Shown here: positions 34,475 to 43,822 of the stretch, piece by piece | Position numbering within the stretch: the first letter of the stretch is position 1 | Layout: every line of letters begins with the position of its first letter | Assembly (NCBI GenBank): GCA_937959115.1 | Contig: CALGAW010000009.1 | Span: forward strand, 1 to 64,000 | Direction of reading: 5' to 3' | DNA: 64,000 nt | Source: an uncultured Saprospiraceae bacterium | Lineage (GTDB): Bacteria > Bacteroidota > Bacteroidia > Chitinophagales > Saprospiraceae | Program-made: the position numbers and the translations under genes | Notes under the pieces: generated by a model | What the model was told of the DNA's origin: nothing | Databases searched by the model: none | What the model saw: only the letters and a program-made list of their open reading frames with translations

Positions 34475-37400
34475 TTATTCGGGATAAAATTTCAGCATTT
34501 CAGATAAAGCTTTTTCAAATTGTTTCTGCTTGACCCTTGACTTGAGTTTATCTGATTCTTTTGCGTAGCGCATTATCTTTTCCATCAAGGCTTTTCTGTT
34601 TGGCCCAGCAATCTTCTTTCCATCAAAAATCCATTGAACACGCTTGCTAATGATACCGTCAATATCATATTCCATTTGTCCCCATTTGGATTTATCAAAG
34701 CTGGAGAGTTTCATTGATTTAAATTCATACAATCCACTTCCTACTTCCAAGTCATATCGTCTTACTCCACTAGGATCAAGACTAATTTCAAACCCCGTTG
34801 GCTGAATGCTTTTTGCCTGTATAAAATCAAGCATAAAGTGGACCCCTTCAAAGTTATTTCCTCCAGAAGCTAGATCGCCAAGTACCTGTTTTACACCTTT
34901 TACATCCTTTATAGCGAGTGCATTAAGCATCTTTATATGCTTTAGTGTGTTAGAAGGTGTTGGAGCGTTTTTCAAGGCTCTTACTAGGTTAAATCGATCA
35001 AGTTTTCCTGTACTTGCAATTGTCTCAAGCACGGTTTTGTCAAGCCCAGGCACATCTTTCATCAATCCTCTGATAAATGTGTCATTGTCCATGCCCTTGT
35101 ATTTGGACCGCATGTATTTTTTCCAAGAGTTTCGATCAACACCATCAGGTATATCATGGAAAAAAGCAGCCTTTTGATTTGCTGGAATATGCGTGTCTGG
35201 ATCAAATTCTACTCCTTTAGGCTTGGCAGTCCCTTTCTTGATGAATCTACCTGATTCTGGGTTAAACTCAAGTTCGGTATTCCGGATGTTTTCAATGACC
35301 TTTTCAATCTTTAGTTTAGAGCCAGCGTTTACTCGATTGTATTCTCTCAACTGATCTGACTCTGCCTGATCGATTTTACCATCTTTCAGTTGTTTCGCTA
35401 TTTTGTTTTCAAACGTGATTTGGCGTTTTGAGGGAAGCTTGCTGGCTGCACTCTTTATTTTAGCATTGTACTGTTTAATGCCTTCTACACCATAAACCTT
35501 TAGTAAATTTTTGAATCCATCCTTGGTATAATGCGCACTCAGCCAATGTAATTCGGTTCCACCCAATACTGGTGCGAGTTGTTTGAGTGCTTTGATATCA
35601 CCGATCCAATCCACAATTTGTTTTACCTTAATTGCAGGTACATCTTGTAAATGATTTAGATGCTCAGTGCTTAGTTTTCCTAGCAAGTCTTTTATCTGAT
35701 TGGGTTTGAGTGTTTCCTTAAGCCAACTGAGTTGCGCATGTCGTTCTACAAGCTCCTTATCGGAATATCCTGGTGTGGTATCCGCCTTTGGCGGTGTATT
35801 TTCTGGAGTTTTTGTGCCGTTTTCGGTGGATGTTTTTGAAGGGCGGAGGTTTTCTATTGGCTCACCCGCTAGTTTCAATTCTAATTCCATGTCTAGGCGC
35901 GTCCCCGTTTCCAGTTTGATATCTCCGCCATTGGCCATTGCACTTTTTGCAGCACTTAATTTTCCTTTGGATTTAAAGAAATCAGAACCTTTTAATCCAC
36001 CTTTGAAGAGATCTTTGTTCGATGCGATCATCATTGCACCTGAGAGCAACAAATGACTTGAAATCCTTAGGATTTGATTCATTTTTTGCGTGTCATCCAT
36101 TGTTGGATTTGTCTCAATCACTTGGATTTGCTCATAAGCGTCGTTGGTCATCACCACTAGGGTTCCAGCATCTCCTGCGAGGGAAGTCATAATAACGGCA
36201 TTGCCCATTCTGTAGACAGCAGGGCGAACCGCTTTTATCCCTATGCTTTTCAGAGCGGAGCCACCCATCCCGAATGCTGCTGTCAAAATACCAATTGCTT
36301 CTAGTACATTCCGTTTGTCAGAAGCAGTGATACCAAGATCCATATTTTTGGCAATCGCATACCCACCACGAGCAACGGCTGCAGCTGTCATTACCATACC
36401 AATACCAGTTAAGGTAGTGCCTGGTTCTGGGATTAGGATTAGCAAACCTGCTACTACAAGTCCACCGATCATTAGAATGCCATCTACAAAGCTCAAAAGT
36501 GATTTCTTCGTACTAGAAGTACTAAAACTGTCATTGCTTTTAAAATCGCCGGCTTTAAAACGATAAACAACGGTATTGCCTGAGGGATATTCGTTATCAG
36601 AATCCCAATCATTAAAGGCATTGACGTAGGCGGTTATTGGATCTGCACCATAGCCATCGTATTTGTAAACATCCGCTGTTGTGATGTCCAGTAATTTTGC
36701 ATGCCACTGTTTACCATTGTGTTTTAAGGTAATGTACATGTTTAATGGTTGAACTGCAGCATTTTGCTGAACAACTAATACGGCATTCACTGGTCCGGAG
36801 TAAATTTTGGATTGATCGGATTCACTAATGTTTTCTGGGAGTTTGTCCTCTATATCTCCCTCTGGTAATAATTCCTTGATTCGTTGCTGGCGATCGCGTT
36901 GGGCCTTAAGTTGATGTTTGTAATACGGACTGTTTTCACCTGCTTTTGACACTTTTTTCTCTAAGGCAGTAATCGATTTGCCAATGCTTGATTGGACTTT
37001 AGCCATAGAAGGCATATCTCTTTTCTCCATAGCATCTAGCGTTGAGTCCGCATAATGTTCTGGCTCAGAAACTGTTACTTTTTTGTCAAGCGTGAAAATT
37101 GGTTTTGGAGGATAGGATTTACTTTTGTTTTCATAAATTTTTAAGGTGATGTCAAACGTTCCCTTTTTCTTTGGATTAAAGAATTGAAATCCCCAAGATC
37201 CGGAAATATATTGACCATCCTGTTCCCATCTACAGGTATATTCTCGTCGGTTTGGAGCCCAATCTTTTACGACTGCTTTTACTTGAGTTCCGACTACGAT
37301 GTTCTCTCTAGGCGTTACTTCCAATTCAGGTTTGTTAGGCAACTCGTCTTTAAAATTTATAGTTGGTGTAGAAATAGTCACCTCTTGAAATCCGTGCGCT

Positions 37401-39337
37401 CCGAGGGATACATAGGCTTTGACACTAAACCCATGTTTAACTACTTTCTTTTTGTTAACATTTGTCCAGAATCGTTCATCGAGTTCTAGAGAATTTTTCG
37501 TTTTTTCAAATGAAAGCGGCTCTATCTCATCGCCATTGATGACATACTTCCAATCGATTTCATGGATTTTTGAAGGAGATAGAAAATCAAGTTTTGTATT
37601 AAACTTCATTTTTTCACCAAAAATTAAATCTGAGGTTGGTTGATAAACAATTTTTCCTCCTAGTTTCCTAAGGTTACTGTCTTGTTCAGCAGCTTCCATG
37701 ATATCCTGCTCTGAAACTGCAATTCCTAATTCTCGAAGTTTAGTAAGTTGTTTATCAATCTTCTGTTGAAGTTCTTTTACGTCCTTTTGAGAAGGATTTC
37801 CAGTTACTAGCGCTTTTTTTTGGCTATAGAGCAATTTTAGCGCTGTCATTGATGTTTGGTACTCAGCGCTTTCTTTGGCCTCAAGAGCGGCTAGTTCTGC
37901 AGCAGATGGCCCATCATTTCCGCAACGTTGAAGAGAGAGGCCTGACTGCAATCTCGGCATCGCCTCTTTTCCTAGGGATTTTATCCAGTCTTTCCCCTTA
38001 CCAAGAATACGTGCCATTACACCAATAGCTGCTTGATCTGCGTCTTTCTCCAGTGCACCATAATTGTTCTTGACTTGAGCTGAACTTGTTGCATTTCGTT
38101 GTTGTATGAAATGGGCAAGCTCATGTGCTAGTAAGGCATCTCCTTTTAATGTTCCAGGCTGGTACTCTCCTTGATTGAATGCAATGTTTTTTCCTACAGC
38201 AAATGCCCTAGCCCCCATCTTCTGTGAAATATCCGTTGCTTTGCTGTCCGTGTGGATTCTTACATCAGCGAAGCTAGTACCAAAGGCCGATTCCATTTTA
38301 GATTTTGTACTACCATCCAAGGAATTTCCTTCTCCTAATTCCTCCTGAACTTGTTCTGGATCGTTATAGTCTGTTTGATGGGAACCTGTTTCTGATTTTT
38401 GTTGAATAACGCCCTTCTTCTTAGCATCCTCAATCTCCTTAACCGCAGGCGGCTCTAGTGCTGTCATAGGCACACCTGTTAGTTTTCCGGTTTGAACCCA
38501 AGTGGTGATAGCCTGAGCGCATTTTGCAGCTATTTTTCGGATCAACTGTTCTGCAGAAGTTATTGTTGCTAGGTTGATGTTAAATTTCTTAATCTCTTGT
38601 TCTAGTTCAGCGACTGGTTTTTGCGCATACCAAGCGATCCATTTATTGATATACGGGCAGGCCATTGCAGTCCAACCCGTACTAGATAATGCCGCTTCTG
38701 CTTGATTCGTTATTGCTTGTTTCAATTGCTTGAAAAAGACTGATTTTCCGATTTGTCCTTTGACCATCGGCAGTTGTCCATCTTCGATTATCCAGTTGAT
38801 GGTGATCTGTTGAGCTGGCTGCTGATTTTCTACTTCTTTTTTCTGAAGGGTGAATGGGGAAGCTGATTTTTTACTTTTTTGCTGAATGCTTCCTTTAGGT
38901 TTAAATGGCTCGCTTCTACCTGATTTCTTGTTTCCAGCAGCTCCATTTAATTGAAATGTGCTTGCTTGGATATCTGTTGATACCTTCGGTTGTTTTTGCT
39001 TTTTTTGATTTACTGAAAAGGGTAGAGTAGGTTGGCTATTTTCCTTTTGTTTTCGTTGCACAGAAATCGGTAAAGCAAATTGTGGTGTGCTGTTTGGCTT
39101 TGAAGAATTGCCTGTGCTCTCATCACTGTCATCGTCATCGGCTGATTGTAGAGAGAATGGTTGTGGTTCTTTTTCCTGTTTGGGAATTTCTGTTGGCTCT
39201 TCTTCAGGTTGTTTTGTTTGGGAAGCGTGTAAGCTGAACGCAGGTGGCACCAACTGTTTTTCAGTGGTCGGTTCTGCTTCTTTCTCTTCTGTTCTAGAAG
39301 AGACTCTGTGCTCATGCTTATTTTCTTTAATTTTCAC
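34475..39337 (-). CDS. eCIS-core (DUF4157) protein with nuclease-like C-terminus, polymorphic toxin candidate
   Basis: 1620 residues, GTG start. Residues 1-175 are disordered with repeated short P-x-F-x-L-type motifs (PAFSLHAS, PQPFSLQS, TPQFALP, STFQLNG, SPFTLQKK). The eCIS-core domain (about 340-412) contains the zinc protease-like H405-E-L-A-H409. A beta-sandwich-like part (about 555-760), a hydrophobic stretch (about 960-1100, roughly three helices) and helical linkers follow. The C-terminal 120 residues have YDLEVGSGLYEFKS (Asp1529, Glu1538, Lys1540), a PD-(D/E)XK nuclease pattern. No signal peptide. Known relatives travel with contractile injection systems or other export routes; no injection genes are in this window. 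Flanking genes may supply immunity. Confidence 0.75.
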   Translation of the reverse strand: MKIKENKHEHRVSSRTEEKEAEPTTEKQLVPPAFSLHASQTKQPEEEPTEIPKQEKEPQPFSLQSADDDDSDESTGNSSKPNSTPQFALPISVQRKQKENSQPTLPFSVNQKKQKQPKVSTDIQASTFQLNGAAGNKKSGRSEPFKPKGSIQQKSKKSASPFTLQKKEVENQQPAQQITINWIIEDGQLPMVKGQIGKSVFFKQLKQAITNQAEAALSSTGWTAMACPYINKWIAWYAQKPVAELEQEIKKFNINLATITSAEQLIRKIAAKCAQAITTWVQTGKLTGVPMTALEPPAVKEIEDAKKKGVIQQKSETGSHQTDYNDPEQVQEELGEGNSLDGSTKSKMESAFGTSFADVRIHTDSKATDISQKMGARAFAVGKNIAFNQGEYQPGTLKGDALLAHELAHFIQQRNATSSAQVKNNYGALEKDADQAAIGVMARILGKGKDWIKSLGKEAMPRLQSGLSLQRCGNDGPSAAELAALEAKESAEYQTSMTALKLLYSQKKALVTGNPSQKDVKELQQKIDKQLTKLRELGIAVSEQDIMEAAEQDSNLRKLGGKIVYQPTSDLIFGEKMKFNTKLDFLSPSKIHEIDWKYVINGDEIEPLSFEKTKNSLELDERFWTNVNKKKVVKHGFSVKAYVSLGAHGFQEVTISTPTINFKDELPNKPELEVTPRENIVVGTQVKAVVKDWAPNRREYTCRWEQDGQYISGSWGFQFFNPKKKGTFDITLKIYENKSKSYPPKPIFTLDKKVTVSEPEHYADSTLDAMEKRDMPSMAKVQSSIGKSITALEKKVSKAGENSPYYKHQLKAQRDRQQRIKELLPEGDIEDKLPENISESDQSKIYSGPVNAVLVVQQNAAVQPLNMYITLKHNGKQWHAKLLDITTADVYKYDGYGADPITAYVNAFNDWDSDNEYPSGNTVVYRFKAGDFKSNDSFSTSSTKKSLLSFVDGILMIGGLVVAGLLILIPEPGTTLTGIGMVMTAAAVARGGYAIAKNMDLGITASDKRNVLEAIGILTAAFGMGGSALKSIGIKAVRPAVYRMGNAVIMTSLAGDAGTLVVMTNDAYEQIQVIETNPTMDDTQKMNQILRISSHLLLSGAMMIASNKDLFKGGLKGSDFFKSKGKLSAAKSAMANGGDIKLETGTRLDMELELKLAGEPIENLRPSKTSTENGTKTPENTPPKADTTPGYSDKELVERHAQLSWLKETLKPNQIKDLLGKLSTEHLNHLQDVPAIKVKQIVDWIGDIKALKQLAPVLGGTELHWLSAHYTKDGFKNLLKVYGVEGIKQYNAKIKSAASKLPSKRQITFENKIAKQLKDGKIDQAESDQLREYNRVNAGSKLKIEKVIENIRNTELEFNPESGRFIKKGTAKPKGVEFDPDTHIPANQKAAFFHDIPDGVDRNSWKKYMRSKYKGMDNDTFIRGLMKDVPGLDKTVLETIASTGKLDRFNLVRALKNAPTPSNTLKHIKMLNALAIKDVKGVKQVLGDLASGGNNFEGVHFMLDFIQAKSIQPTGFEISLDPSGVRRYDLEVGSGLYEFKSMKLSSFDKSKWGQMEYDIDGIISKRVQWIFDGKKIAGPNRKALMEKIMRYAKESDKLKSRVKQKQFEKALSEMLKFYPE

Positions 39338-39408
39338 ATTCCTGTCTTTGGAGACGACAGTTTATCTGATGATAATTTGAATGTGTTACAGAGCGCTGGG
39401 TTTATTTC

Positions 39409-39951
39409 TTATGTTGCACTATCTTTTTTGGCATCTGAATTACGAAAAGCAATATCTGCTCCTCCAATATTAATGAGTCTATCTTTATGTAATATAAAAC
39501 CTAACCCATGTTCTTCATCCCAAGTACAACCACACTCTAGGCCGATATAGGAAATGCCTTCTTTTTCAGGTGTTAGTACAAAGACATTTCCTACCCCAAA
39601 AACTTTACTAAAGTCTTCTAATGATTCAATGTCAGGAAATGAACTTCTAGAATATTCATTCTCATTATGGTAATTATGAATTTTCTTCAATCTCGGATAT
39701 TCCTTTTTCAGCGCAGTAAATAGTGATTTCCTTAGGTTTTCAGAATTTTCTATTAGGTAATTTATTGCCCTTATTTGGGCTGGGGCTGGGGTTGTTTGAT
39801 GATTTGATTCTTCCAAAATAGAGACCTTCACGGTTCCATCACTTATTGACTTGTTATCTAGGGATGTATAAGCTCCTCTTCTACTTTGAAGTCCTTTGAA
39901 CGCATTAAATTTAAAGTCGAATTCCCAATTACCTTTAAACTCAAATGCCAT
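39409..39951 (-). CDS. Possible immunity-type protein (DUF6985-like)
   Basis: 180 residues, no signal. The C-terminal half has GLECGCTWDEEHGLGFILHK followed by INIGGADIAF, which I associate with DUF6985-like domains (WDxEHG motif) found in small proteins near polymorphic toxins. The N-terminal half reads FKGNWEFDFKFNAFKGLQSR. It lies 71 bases upstream of the DUF4157 toxin-like gene on the same strand, so it could be a cognate or orphan immunity protein. Family assignment is from memory of the motif and not certain. Confidence 0.5.
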   Translation of the reverse strand: MAFEFKGNWEFDFKFNAFKGLQSRRGAYTSLDNKSISDGTVKVSILEESNHQTTPAPAQIRAINYLIENSENLRKSLFTALKKEYPRLKKIHNYHNENEYSRSSFPDIESLEDFSKVFGVGNVFVLTPEKEGISYIGLECGCTWDEEHGLGFILHKDRLINIGGADIAFRNSDAKKDSAT

Positions 39952-39991
39952 TATCTTATTTTGTGGAAATATTCTACTTTAAATGATATTC

Positions 39992-40762
39992 TTACTTTTC
40001 TTCGTTATTAGCGAATTCATAAAAGTTATACGCTAATCCTGTTTGAATTGAAAAACTTCGAAAACGGATGGGCAGATTTTCCGTCACAGGCTGAATATGA
40101 CCTAGGCCGATGTTGGCATCAAAGTAAAGGTGCAATCCCTTGATTAAATGAATCTGACCGCCTAGCAAATACTGTATGTCGAATTTGCGGATGGAGGCGC
40201 CTTCATCAAACTCCATAAAGGAACGAGTAAACAAGGCATCGACGTATTCTTCTTCTGTAGCAAATTCAGCTTGTAAGCCAGCCTTTTCACCAATATCGAT
40301 TTGTTGGGTACCTATATTTTCGCCATTCACCAAGAAATTGAAACTGAAACCAGTACTCATGGTAATTCGATCACTTAAATGGTATTGGAATTTTAAAGGA
40401 ATCCGCAAAGATTGAAGTTGATATTCACCTTGGACATAAGCAGTATAAACAGTTGGCAAAAAGAAGGTATCTGTAAAGACTACAAAGGGTTGAGTTGTAT
40501 CTGTTCTGGGACGATCTTCAACATATCCAAGGCCAAATCTGCTATACTGGAGTTCTGGACGGAATGAAAATTTTTCTGAAATCGGAATCTCTGCAAAAAG
40601 TCCACCATGATACCCAATTTTGAGTGTTCCAGAGCTAGTCGTTCTATCCACCTTTCCAATTAGTGCACCAATCGTTGGACCAGCTTTTACGCCTAGCTTT
40701 ACTTGGGCGGAAAGCACTTGACAAACAACCAATAGAACAAAAAACAACAACCTTATTTTCAT
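39992..40762 (-). CDS. Outer-membrane beta-barrel protein (PorT-like)
   Basis: 256 residues. Signal peptide ends VLSAQ (about residue 20). The mature chain starts VKLGVKAGPTIGALIGK and alternates strands such as GGLFAEIPISEKFSFRPELQ and RIPLKFQYHLSDRITMSTGF, which is the 8-stranded OMP_b-brl_2/PorT-type barrel of Bacteroidota. Function of most members is unknown. It is six bases downstream of the T9SS type A cargo gene, so the two are probably one transcript. Confidence 0.8.
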   Translation of the reverse strand: MKIRLLFFVLLVVCQVLSAQVKLGVKAGPTIGALIGKVDRTTSSGTLKIGYHGGLFAEIPISEKFSFRPELQYSRFGLGYVEDRPRTDTTQPFVVFTDTFFLPTVYTAYVQGEYQLQSLRIPLKFQYHLSDRITMSTGFSFNFLVNGENIGTQQIDIGEKAGLQAEFATEEEYVDALFTRSFMEFDEGASIRKFDIQYLLGGQIHLIKGLHLYFDANIGLGHIQPVTENLPIRFRSFSIQTGLAYNFYEFANNEEK

Positions 40763-40768
40763 GATTAC

Positions 40769-41704
40769 TTATTTTCCTAGAATTTCAAATTTGCCTGCTA
40801 CATCGACATGATCGTAGGTATTCACTTGATAAAAATAATGACCAGGTGCTAGGGTTGTGACATCTAACCTTGTTGTTTCCTGATCTAGAGCAGCGGTCTT
40901 GATAATCCTTCCTTCACTATTAAATATAGTAATCAAAGAATTCGGTTGATACTGAGGGAATTCAATGTTTAGGACTTCTGTTGCTGGATTTGGATAGAGA
41001 TTTATTTTGACCTCTGGCATAAGCGGCATCGTTATACCTGTTGGATATTCAAATGAAACTTCATCTACTAGCAAAGTACTTCCGTTTGCTGCTTGAAAGT
41101 CTTGCCCACCAGCACTAGAGGTTAGAATTACCGTCATAGAATCAGCAGCAGCAGTGCTCAACCACATTACTGGAATATTGAAGGCCGTCCAAGAATTTAC
41201 TGTGTTATACTCAATGAATGGAGCTATACCGATTAATTCCTGTGCGCCATTAACATATCGATGAAACTGGGCGACGATGGCTGCAGAATCTCCACTAACA
41301 GAGGTGTATTTGTAATAGCCTTTGAAAAAGGCTGGACGATCAGTAAACGGGACGCCTAGTTGGGCAGCTTCTGATGGATTTGTTACTTGTGAGTCATCAA
41401 AATAGCCAGTAAACAATAAACCAGCCACAGGAAGTGCCACAAAAACATCTGATACCATCTTTGCAGCGTATAGACCGCTATAGACATCCACTTCTTCGCG
41501 AAACACTGTAACAGGAGCGAAGATGCTTAGTTTTGATACTGGATTAGTTGAAGCCCAGTAACCAGATAGTTCGTGATATTGTCCACCCGAGTCATAATCC
41601 CAGTTTTCCATATCTCCTGAGAGAAGTGGAGCCTGGGCGTTCATAAGAAATGGAACGGAGAATAGAAGCAATAAAATAGTGAAGGAGATAGTGGATTTAA
41701 TCAT
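40769..41704 (-). CDS. Secreted protein with T9SS type A sorting domain
   Basis: 311 residues from ATG 41704, which places the signal peptide (TISFTILLLLFSVPFLMNAQ) correctly; a frame 13 codons longer exists. The main domain is a carbohydrate-binding-like beta-sandwich (PLLSGDMENWDY at the start, LLVDEVSFEYPTG at its end). The last ~75 residues are a Por_Secre_tail domain: INLYPNPATEVLNIEFP, LITIFNSEGRIIKT and APGHYFYQV. The tail sends it through T9SS. Binding target unknown. Paired with the downstream beta-barrel gene. Confidence 0.85.
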   Translation of the reverse strand: MIKSTISFTILLLLFSVPFLMNAQAPLLSGDMENWDYDSGGQYHELSGYWASTNPVSKLSIFAPVTVFREEVDVYSGLYAAKMVSDVFVALPVAGLLFTGYFDDSQVTNPSEAAQLGVPFTDRPAFFKGYYKYTSVSGDSAAIVAQFHRYVNGAQELIGIAPFIEYNTVNSWTAFNIPVMWLSTAAADSMTVILTSSAGGQDFQAANGSTLLVDEVSFEYPTGITMPLMPEVKINLYPNPATEVLNIEFPQYQPNSLITIFNSEGRIIKTAALDQETTRLDVTTLAPGHYFYQVNTYDHVDVAGKFEILGK

Positions 41705-41760
41705 GATAATATATTTTGTTATTTCAAGATAACAATTAATCAATGTTATTGTTTTGAATA

Positions 41761-42579
41761 TTATTTGGGATCATACTTCCCTGCAGCTACTTCAATCATT
41801 CTGTCTTCTACCTCATGCACGAGTTCAACAAATCGAGCTTCCCGTTTAATTGCACGGGACCGCTCAAACGGTAGATCAATATGCACGTGTTCTACAAATC
41901 TAGAAGGAGCGTACTTCATTATATAAATATCATCAGCTAGATAAACAGCTTCCTGGATGTCGTGCGTCACAAAGACAATGGTAGAATGAAACTTCATCCA
42001 AATATCAAGTAGCAAATCCTGCATTTGAATTCGAGTATTGATATCCAAGGCACCAAACGGCTCATCCATCAATAGGATTTCAGGATTGGCAAGCAAACTC
42101 CTCGCAATGGCAACACGCTGTAACTGACCTCCTGATAAAGAAGGATATTGGGCAAACTTGTCTTGATGCCCATCAAGGCCGACCATTTGAATCATCTCCA
42201 TGGCTTTGTCATGGCGTTCTTTCTTAGCCATACCTTTAAACTCAAGTCCGAGCGAGACATTCTCGAGCACCGTCATCCAAGGAAGAGAGCTGTATTGCTG
42301 GAAGACCATGCTCACTCTGTTTTGAGTGCCAACTGGATTCCCATTTACCAATACAGCGCCAGCTGTTGGCTCCTGAAGACCTGCAATGTAACGAAGAAGC
42401 GTAGACTTTCCGCAGCCTGACATTCCTAGTATGACAATGAATTGGCCTTGTGCAGGTTTATCTTCTACAATAAAATCAAGATCCTGAATAATTTTCGTTT
42501 TCCCTCCATCATACGACTGGTCAATACCAGATAGCTGTATTATATTTTTAAGATCGGGATTATCTTTGAATAAGGACAT
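41761..42579 (-). CDS. ABC transporter ATPase (SsuB/TauB type)
   Basis: 272 residues with every ABC motif: Walker A LGMSGCGKSTLLRY, Q-loop VFQQYSSLPWM, signature LSGGQLQRVAIARSL, Walker B ILLMDEPFGALD and H-loop VTHD. The subfamily is that of nitrate, taurine and aliphatic sulfonate importers. It drives the permease encoded two bases upstream. Last gene of the five-gene run that includes a peptidoglycan-binding substrate-binding protein and two coiled-coil proteins. Confidence 0.93.
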   Translation of the reverse strand: MSLFKDNPDLKNIIQLSGIDQSYDGGKTKIIQDLDFIVEDKPAQGQFIVILGMSGCGKSTLLRYIAGLQEPTAGAVLVNGNPVGTQNRVSMVFQQYSSLPWMTVLENVSLGLEFKGMAKKERHDKAMEMIQMVGLDGHQDKFAQYPSLSGGQLQRVAIARSLLANPEILLMDEPFGALDINTRIQMQDLLLDIWMKFHSTIVFVTHDIQEAVYLADDIYIMKYAPSRFVEHVHIDLPFERSRAIKREARFVELVHEVEDRMIEVAAGKYDPK

Positions 42580-42581
42580 AC

Positions 42582-43760
42582 TTAAGCCGTTTTAGGAGTT
42601 GAATTGTTAATTGTTCGGTTAGACATTGAGTTATAATACTTTCGTCCTTCCAAAAACAGCTCAATCACTGCTAAAGAAAGAAAAATGTAGATGCCATCTC
42701 CTATTAATTGATCCAAGGCAAATTTGACTTCTGGCATAAATAGAGATGCAATTGCAATGAGCACAAAAATGCCAGCTAAAACGGTGACGATGTATCGAAT
42801 AATGTTATCAGAAATCCCAGGAGACTCTTCTTCTTGTTTATGCTTAAAAGGAAACAGTTTACGATCCAAGTATTTGAAATATCTATCCTGCAACAAACCA
42901 ATTAAGATAATCACCAATAGAATGGCAAATACCTTGTCCTTATTGGCAAATCTTGAGTTTTTATAGATCATCGCACCAATACCTCCATTCGTACTATTGA
43001 CAAGCTCTGCTACGATGATGTACGTCCAAGAAATGGCGGTCAGAACACGTATATCGTCCGAAATCTTCGACAATACTGATGGAATGTAAACCGTTTTGAT
43101 CGTTTGCCAACTGTTGGCTCCTAGGGTGAACACTGTTTTCAGATAGACTTCTTTCACTTCATTTATCCGCTGGGCAACAATGGGTAACAAGTAAACAATT
43201 ATACCAAACGCAAGGAAGGCAACCTTCATCGTATCTTCTGTTCCAAACCATGCCATAAACAATCCAGTCAAGGCAGTCAGTGGCAAATAACGCAAGGCGT
43301 CTACTGGCTTATTAAACATCCCATTGAAAATAGGTAGCAGCCCAACCAGAAAGCCGAGTGGAACAGCAAGCAAGATCGCCCAGAAATACCCTTTAAAATT
43401 TAACCAAAGGGATTTAAAGGTTTGAACAATCAACCCATTCTTTCTAATCAGATCTGGGAACGCAGCTATCACGTTTTGAGGAGGCGAAATCACAGGATAA
43501 ATCCGCTCAAATTCTGTGGCATTCGCCATGGCTACAGAATCAGCACGATCTCTTACCAGCGTCAATGAGTCATACACATGACTCGGCAAATCATTGGATA
43601 ATGGATTGACGTTTACCCGTTCATAGACTGGATTAATGGTGGATTTGCTGTAGGCCAAAAACGTCCACAATCCCAATAAGACAAGAATACCTAGGATACT
43701 AAGCATTACCTTCTGATTGGGGGCTAACTCCCCACGCAGTTTAAAAAGATTTGAAAACAT
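42582..43760 (-). CDS. ABC transporter permease with periplasmic insert
   Basis: 392 residues. The first helix (about 15-37) is followed by a periplasmic insert of about 70 residues. The BPD_transp_1 core (about 115-300) includes the EAA-loop motif FTLGANSWQTIKTVYIPS, which contacts the ATPase. Two more hydrophobic segments end the protein (about 325-375), so it is longer than SsuC/TauC permeases. Forms the channel with the ATPase gene downstream. The N-terminal insert may meet the tethered binding protein. The substrate is unknown. Confidence 0.9.
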   Translation of the reverse strand: MFSNLFKLRGELAPNQKVMLSILGILVLLGLWTFLAYSKSTINPVYERVNVNPLSNDLPSHVYDSLTLVRDRADSVAMANATEFERIYPVISPPQNVIAAFPDLIRKNGLIVQTFKSLWLNFKGYFWAILLAVPLGFLVGLLPIFNGMFNKPVDALRYLPLTALTGLFMAWFGTEDTMKVAFLAFGIIVYLLPIVAQRINEVKEVYLKTVFTLGANSWQTIKTVYIPSVLSKISDDIRVLTAISWTYIIVAELVNSTNGGIGAMIYKNSRFANKDKVFAILLVIILIGLLQDRYFKYLDRKLFPFKHKQEEESPGISDNIIRYIVTVLAGIFVLIAIASLFMPEVKFALDQLIGDGIYIFLSLAVIELFLEGRKYYNSMSNRTINNSTPKTA

Positions 43761-43822
43761 GGTATTTGTATTAACAACCGGATCCCCTGAACATACACCC
43801 GGTTGTTTGTTTGATATTTTGA

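Noticed and set aside
32286-39951. A complete extracellular contractile injection system
   Set aside because: Only the DUF4157 cargo-like protein is present; no sheath, tube, baseplate or AAA loading genes are visible in the window.
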